Below, piece after piece: positions 5,928 through 8,308 of a DNA stretch of 8,308 bases (positions are counted from its first letter, which is position 1; every line of letters starts with the position of its first letter). Under the pieces are notes generated by a model, which searched no databases, was not told the DNA's origin, and was given only the letters and a program-made list of their open reading frames with translations. Source of the stretch: Candidatus Roizmanbacteria bacterium CG_4_9_14_0_2_um_filter_39_13. GTDB taxonomy: Bacteria; Patescibacteriota; Microgenomatia; UBA1406; GWC2-37-13. Both the position numbers and the translations under genes were made by a program. The DNA lies in contig PFSC01000050.1 of NCBI GenBank assembly GCA_002788865.1, forward strand, positions 1 to 8,308, in the 5' to 3' direction.

Positions 5928-6601
5928 AGTTCGTATCCCCCCTTCTTTTTATCTTTTATTAGTTTGCCTTTTTTAATCACAATGACTCGTCGTTTCATAC
6001 TATTTACAATATCAGTATTGTGAGTTGCAAAGATAATTGTTTTTTTCTTTTCAAGTTGCTTAAAAATTTTCATAATCTCCCAAGTCGTTTTTGGATCAAG
6101 ATTTCCGGTTGGTTCATCAGCCAGAATGATACTTCGATCTCCAACTACAGCACGTGCGATGGCAACTCTTTGAAGTTCCCCTGCAGATAGCTGAGCGGGA
6201 AATAAGTATTTCTTATCTTCAATATCCGTAAGTCTGAGAGCATCATCAATTTCTTTTGTGATCTGAGATTTGTCAAACCCTTTTACGAGCATACTGAGTG
6301 CGATATTTTCGTAAATATTTGATTCAGGAAGAATTTTGAAATCTTGAAACACAATTCCAATTTTTTGTCGAAGTTCTGTCACCTTTTTAAATTTCTGAGA
6401 AGTAATTTCAAAATCATCCACAGTAATTGATCCTTCGCTCAGATGAATGTCGTTGAGGAGGAGCCGAAGTATGCTGGTTTTTCCTGCTCCAGATGGACCA
6501 ACAAGATATACAAATTCCCCATCCTCAATATCAAAAGAAACGCTATCCAAGGCTATATTTCCCAGTGGATATCGGACGGTAACATTTTGAAATGAAATCA
6601 T
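5924..6601 (-). CDS. ftsE: Cell-division ABC transporter ATPase FtsE
   Basis: A 225-residue ATPase on the inner face of the membrane, paired with FtsX in division and wall-hydrolase control. Motifs in order are Walker A GPSGAGKT (35-42), Q-loop Q86 in VFQDF, signature LSAGELQR (138-145), Walker B ILADEP (159-164) with catalytic E163, and H-loop H194 in ATHNTD. The signature has Ala-Gly-Glu-Leu where LSGGQQQR is common, but the essential Ser139 and Gly141 are kept. Length is typical (about 220-230). The ATG at 6601 gives the usual MISFxNVT start. It lies 51 bases after the preceding stop, behind a good promoter-like sequence whose predicted start is the A of the ATG. The Lys-rich end (KKGKLIKDKKKGGYEL) contains the ftsX ribosome binding site. 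It ends in TGA, showing UGA is a stop here. Confidence 0.97.
   Translation of the reverse strand: MISFQNVTVRYPLGNIALDSVSFDIEDGEFVYLVGPSGAGKTSILRLLLNDIHLSEGSITVDDFEITSQKFKKVTELRQKIGIVFQDFKILPESNIYENIALSMLVKGFDKSQITKEIDDALRLTDIEDKKYLFPAQLSAGELQRVAIARAVVGDRSIILADEPTGNLDPKTTWEIMKIFKQLEKKKTIIFATHNTDIVNSMKRRVIVIKKGKLIKDKKKGGYEL
5928..5944 (-). promoter_or_regulatory. Ribosome binding site of ftsX
   Basis: On the minus strand AAGGGGGG (5944-5937) lies nine bases before the ftsX ATG at 5927, within the last codons of ftsE. With the ATGA overlap it points to coupled translation, giving linked production of the two FtsEX subunits. It contrasts with ftsE, which has no such sequence. Confidence 0.7.
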
Positions 6602-6636
6602 AGATACAGTATAGCCATGAAATAGATCGATGTCTA
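6602..6636 (-). promoter_or_regulatory. Promoter of ftsE, predicted leaderless
   Basis: On the minus strand TAGACA (6636-6631) and TATACT (6613-6608) each match five of six sigma-70 consensus bases and are separated by exactly 17 bases. Seven bases past the -10 is 6601, the A of the ftsE ATG, so the transcript would have no leader. No Shine-Dalgarno sequence is present, which agrees. It lies in the 51-base gap after the membrane-anchored protein gene and would let ftsEX be transcribed separately from prfB. Confidence 0.65.
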
Positions 6637-6652
6637 GAGCAGAGAGTTTTAG

Positions 6653-7114
6653 CTATTTGATGATCTCTATATATCCTACATCCATGAGCCATCCTGCTTT
6701 TTTTGAGTCAAATGTAGCTCCCCACAGGCGAACGTCTTTTTCAAGAAATTGTGTAAGGTCGACTGTCGTTGAGGTTAGATAGACATTTTGAGAAATTCCT
6801 CCGGGTCGTTCGAGATGAAAGCTTCCCTCACCTTCAAATCCACCTTCTTTGAGCACGCCTTCTGCCTTGTCTTTAAATGTTTCTTTGTCAAGAATACCTG
6901 CGGAGGAAATGGCATCAGCAGATTTTTCAGAGCCATCGGCCATTTTTGTTTTTGAGGCTTTTTCATTTGAGGACATGAACGTTGTGCCGTATCCAGAAAG
7001 AATACCAAGGATAATTGCTCCTACAATGACGCCGGCTACAACTGGCCAATTGTTTTTTGAAGTGAGAGCTTTTGCATCGAGATTGTGGAATATATGTTTT
7101 GATGATGTATCCAT
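6653..7114 (-). CDS. Membrane-anchored protein with small C-terminal beta-rich domain, function unknown
   Basis: A 153-residue protein with a cytoplasmic N-terminus (about 1-23), one membrane helix (24-46, WPVVAGVIVGAIILGILSGYG), a polar Ser/Lys/Ala-rich linker (47-75) and a C-terminal domain (about 76-153). The domain holds GEGSFHLERPGG, SQNVYLTSTTVDLTQFL, VRLWG and GWLMDVGYIEI, a pattern suggesting an OB-like beta barrel. The function is not recognised. With a positively charged N-terminus the domain probably faces outward. ATG 7114 is preferred; a TTG at 7150 would add 12 residues. It sits between prfB and ftsE, 45 bases after the prfB stop. The position may be co-inheritance only, or may link it to division; the sequence does not decide. 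A promoter-like TACAAT (7135-7130) precedes it, but without a matching -35. Confidence 0.75.
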   Translation of the reverse strand: MDTSSKHIFHNLDAKALTSKNNWPVVAGVIVGAIILGILSGYGTTFMSSNEKASKTKMADGSEKSADAISSAGILDKETFKDKAEGVLKEGGFEGEGSFHLERPGGISQNVYLTSTTVDLTQFLEKDVRLWGATFDSKKAGWLMDVGYIEIIK

Positions 7115-7159
7115 AAATATATGATTCAAATTGTAAAATGATCCTGCCAAAATTGTACA

Positions 7160-8176
7160 CTACTTTGGCTGTTTGATAAATGCCTGAATAAATGGGTCGA
7201 TGTTTCCATCAAGTACACTTTCTGCCTGATTGTCTTCATAGTTTGTTCTGAGGTCCTTTACCATTTTGTATGGATGGAGGACATAGGATCGAATTTGCTT
7301 TCCCCACGATGCTTGTGTGTCTTTTTTATACGTATCTATCTTGCTCTCCCTGCGTGCTTCTTCAATTTCCCAGAGTTTCCCACGGAGAAGTTGGAGTGCA
7401 ATTTCGCGATTCTGGAGTTGTGAGCGTTCTTTTTGACAGGTGGCACTGATTCCGGAAGGTATGTGAATAAGTCGTACTGCAGTAGATACTTTGTTTACAT
7501 TTTGACCACCGTGACCACCTGCTCTGAAAAATTGCCACTCAAGGTCTTCGTCTTTAATTTCCACGTCTTTATCCTTTACTATCGGAAGTACTTCAACAAG
7601 TGCAAAAGATGTTTGTCTCAAACTGTCTGAATTAAATGGAGATAAGCGTACTAAGCGATGTACTCCTGCCTCTGCTTTCATAAATCCATAAGAATAGGTA
7701 CCAAACACGTGAAGAATTATACTTTTGATTCCCGCTTCTTCACCAGGGACAAGATCTACTTCCTCCCATTTCCACCCTTTTTGTTCAAAATAGCGGGTAT
7801 ACATGCGAAAAAGCATCTTGGTCCAGTCCATCGCTTCAGTGCCTCCTTGACCTGCATGAATAGAAAAAATTGCATCTCCTTTGTCATGAGTTCCGGATAA
7901 AAACAGTTGGATTTCGTACTGATCAATCATTTTCTTAGCTTCTTGAAGTTCTCCTTCCGAAAGAAAAAGCTCCATCATCTCAAGATCGTCAATCTCCTTT
8001 TTCATATCTGCGACGCGTTTCATTATCTCTCCTGCAGCCTCATGATCGTCCCAGAAATTTTGTTCATACGTTCGTGCTTCAAGTGACTGAATTTCTGCTT
8101 TTTTTTCAGAAGGATTGATTTGTGCTTTTATCTCTCCGAATTTTTGCTGGAGTGATCGTTTTAGTGCGTCGTCCAT
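7160..8176 (-). CDS. prfB: Peptide chain release factor 2
   Basis: A 338-residue class I release factor that reads UAA and UGA and triggers release of the finished protein. The N-terminal helical domain (1-95) is followed by HAGQGGTEAMDW (107-118). The stop-codon-reading tripeptide is SPF (179-181), as in RF2 rather than PxT of RF1. The catalytic GGQ is intact at 223-225, followed by NVNKVSTAVRLIHIPSGI, and the C-terminal WGKQIRSYVLHPYKMVKDLRT is typical. The start is fixed by an in-frame TGA four codons upstream. The reading frame is continuous across the region where many bacteria carry the CUU-UGA programmed frameshift, so that autoregulation is absent. The gene ends in TAG. An intact RF2 means UGA is still a stop in this organism. 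Its place before ftsEX matches an arrangement known in other phyla. Confidence 0.97.
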   Translation of the reverse strand: MDDALKRSLQQKFGEIKAQINPSEKKAEIQSLEARTYEQNFWDDHEAAGEIMKRVADMKKEIDDLEMMELFLSEGELQEAKKMIDQYEIQLFLSGTHDKGDAIFSIHAGQGGTEAMDWTKMLFRMYTRYFEQKGWKWEEVDLVPGEEAGIKSIILHVFGTYSYGFMKAEAGVHRLVRLSPFNSDSLRQTSFALVEVLPIVKDKDVEIKDEDLEWQFFRAGGHGGQNVNKVSTAVRLIHIPSGISATCQKERSQLQNREIALQLLRGKLWEIEEARRESKIDTYKKDTQASWGKQIRSYVLHPYKMVKDLRTNYEDNQAESVLDGNIDPFIQAFIKQPK

Positions 8177-8190
8177 AGTAGTTGATCATA
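8177..8190 (-). promoter_or_regulatory. Candidate -10 element of prfB, near-leaderless
   Basis: TATGAT (8190-8185, minus strand) matches five of six -10 bases. The predicted start, seven bases past it, is 8178, two bases before the ATG at 8176. The -35 region (about 8208-8213, CAGAAC) is poor, so the call rests on the -10 and on the same spacing seen at ftsE and the M23 gene. No strong Shine-Dalgarno sequence is present. Confidence 0.35.
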
Positions 8191-8308
8191 TCTTACCATA
8201 TGAAGCCGTTCTGGTCGCGTGATGAGAGCTCATCGAGTTGCCAGATCATAAATGCTACCGAACCTTAAAAAATAGATAGGCATTGCCAGATATATAATTG
8301 TCACTCTA
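8191..8308. other. Non-coding stretch upstream of prfB
   Basis: I see no convincing gene here. A minus-strand frame is open from the window edge to a TGA at 8232-8230 (about 25 codons, with a hydrophobic YLAMPIYFL stretch) and could be the tail of a neighbouring gene, but it is too short to judge. No hairpin with a T-tract and no tRNA-like fold was seen. Confidence 0.4.

Noticed and set aside
8200..8265. Plus-strand mini-ORF starting MKPFWSRDE, 21 codons
   Set aside because: It is very short, has no ribosome binding site, is antisense to the prfB upstream region, and resembles no family I know.
8230..8308. Minus-strand frame open to the window edge, about 25 codons, ending TGA at 8232-8230
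   Set aside because: Too short to recognise. The surrounding DNA reads as an ordinary upstream region, so I list it only as non-coding with a caveat.

Overview
The window looks like chromosomal DNA from an uncultured, AT-rich bacterium, most likely of the Patescibacteria (Candidate Phyla Radiation). This rests on gene style: a CAP-domain protein with an N-terminal membrane segment and two C-terminal ones, a signal-peptide/CBM-like/LTD surface protein, a small OB-like membrane protein, and a coiled-coil M23 protein with reordered motifs. It is inference, because no marker fixes the lineage. UGA works as a stop: two genes end in TGA within ATGA overlaps, and an intact release factor 2 gene is present. 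This argues against the UGA=Gly code of Gracilibacteria.

All ten genes lie on the minus strand, so transcription runs from high to low coordinates. Block 1 (about 8176-5037) is prfB, a small membrane-anchored protein of unknown function, then ftsE and ftsX. The prfB-ftsE-ftsX order is also known from Firmicutes and Actinobacteria. A palindromic repeat region (about 4913-5036) follows ftsX. Block 2 (4825-88) is tightly packed: a secreted coiled-coil M23 peptidase, a surface protein (signal peptide, CBM-like, LTD, C-terminal membrane helix), a VanZ-like membrane protein, a CAP-domain membrane protein, a three-helix membrane protein and a short RmlA-type sugar nucleotidyltransferase. A second copy of the core repeat hairpin lies downstream at the window start.

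The likely theme is envelope remodelling. FtsEX is known in other bacteria to switch on coiled-coil peptidoglycan hydrolases (EnvC, PcsB, CwlO, RipC), and here the coiled-coil M23 gene is the next gene after ftsX. The other genes of block 2 are surface, membrane or sugar-precursor functions.

The most notable observation is that the M23 domain appears circularly permuted. The HLHF motif that normally closes the fold comes before the HxxxD and YxH motifs, and the protein stops right after YxH. All expected metal and catalytic residues are present, only in a different order. A second pattern is that the promoter-like sequences before ftsE, the M23 gene and prfB predict transcription starts 0-2 bases from the ATG. 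That suggests leaderless mRNAs for unit-leading genes, while the ATGA-overlapping genes ftsX and CAP have internal Shine-Dalgarno sequences.
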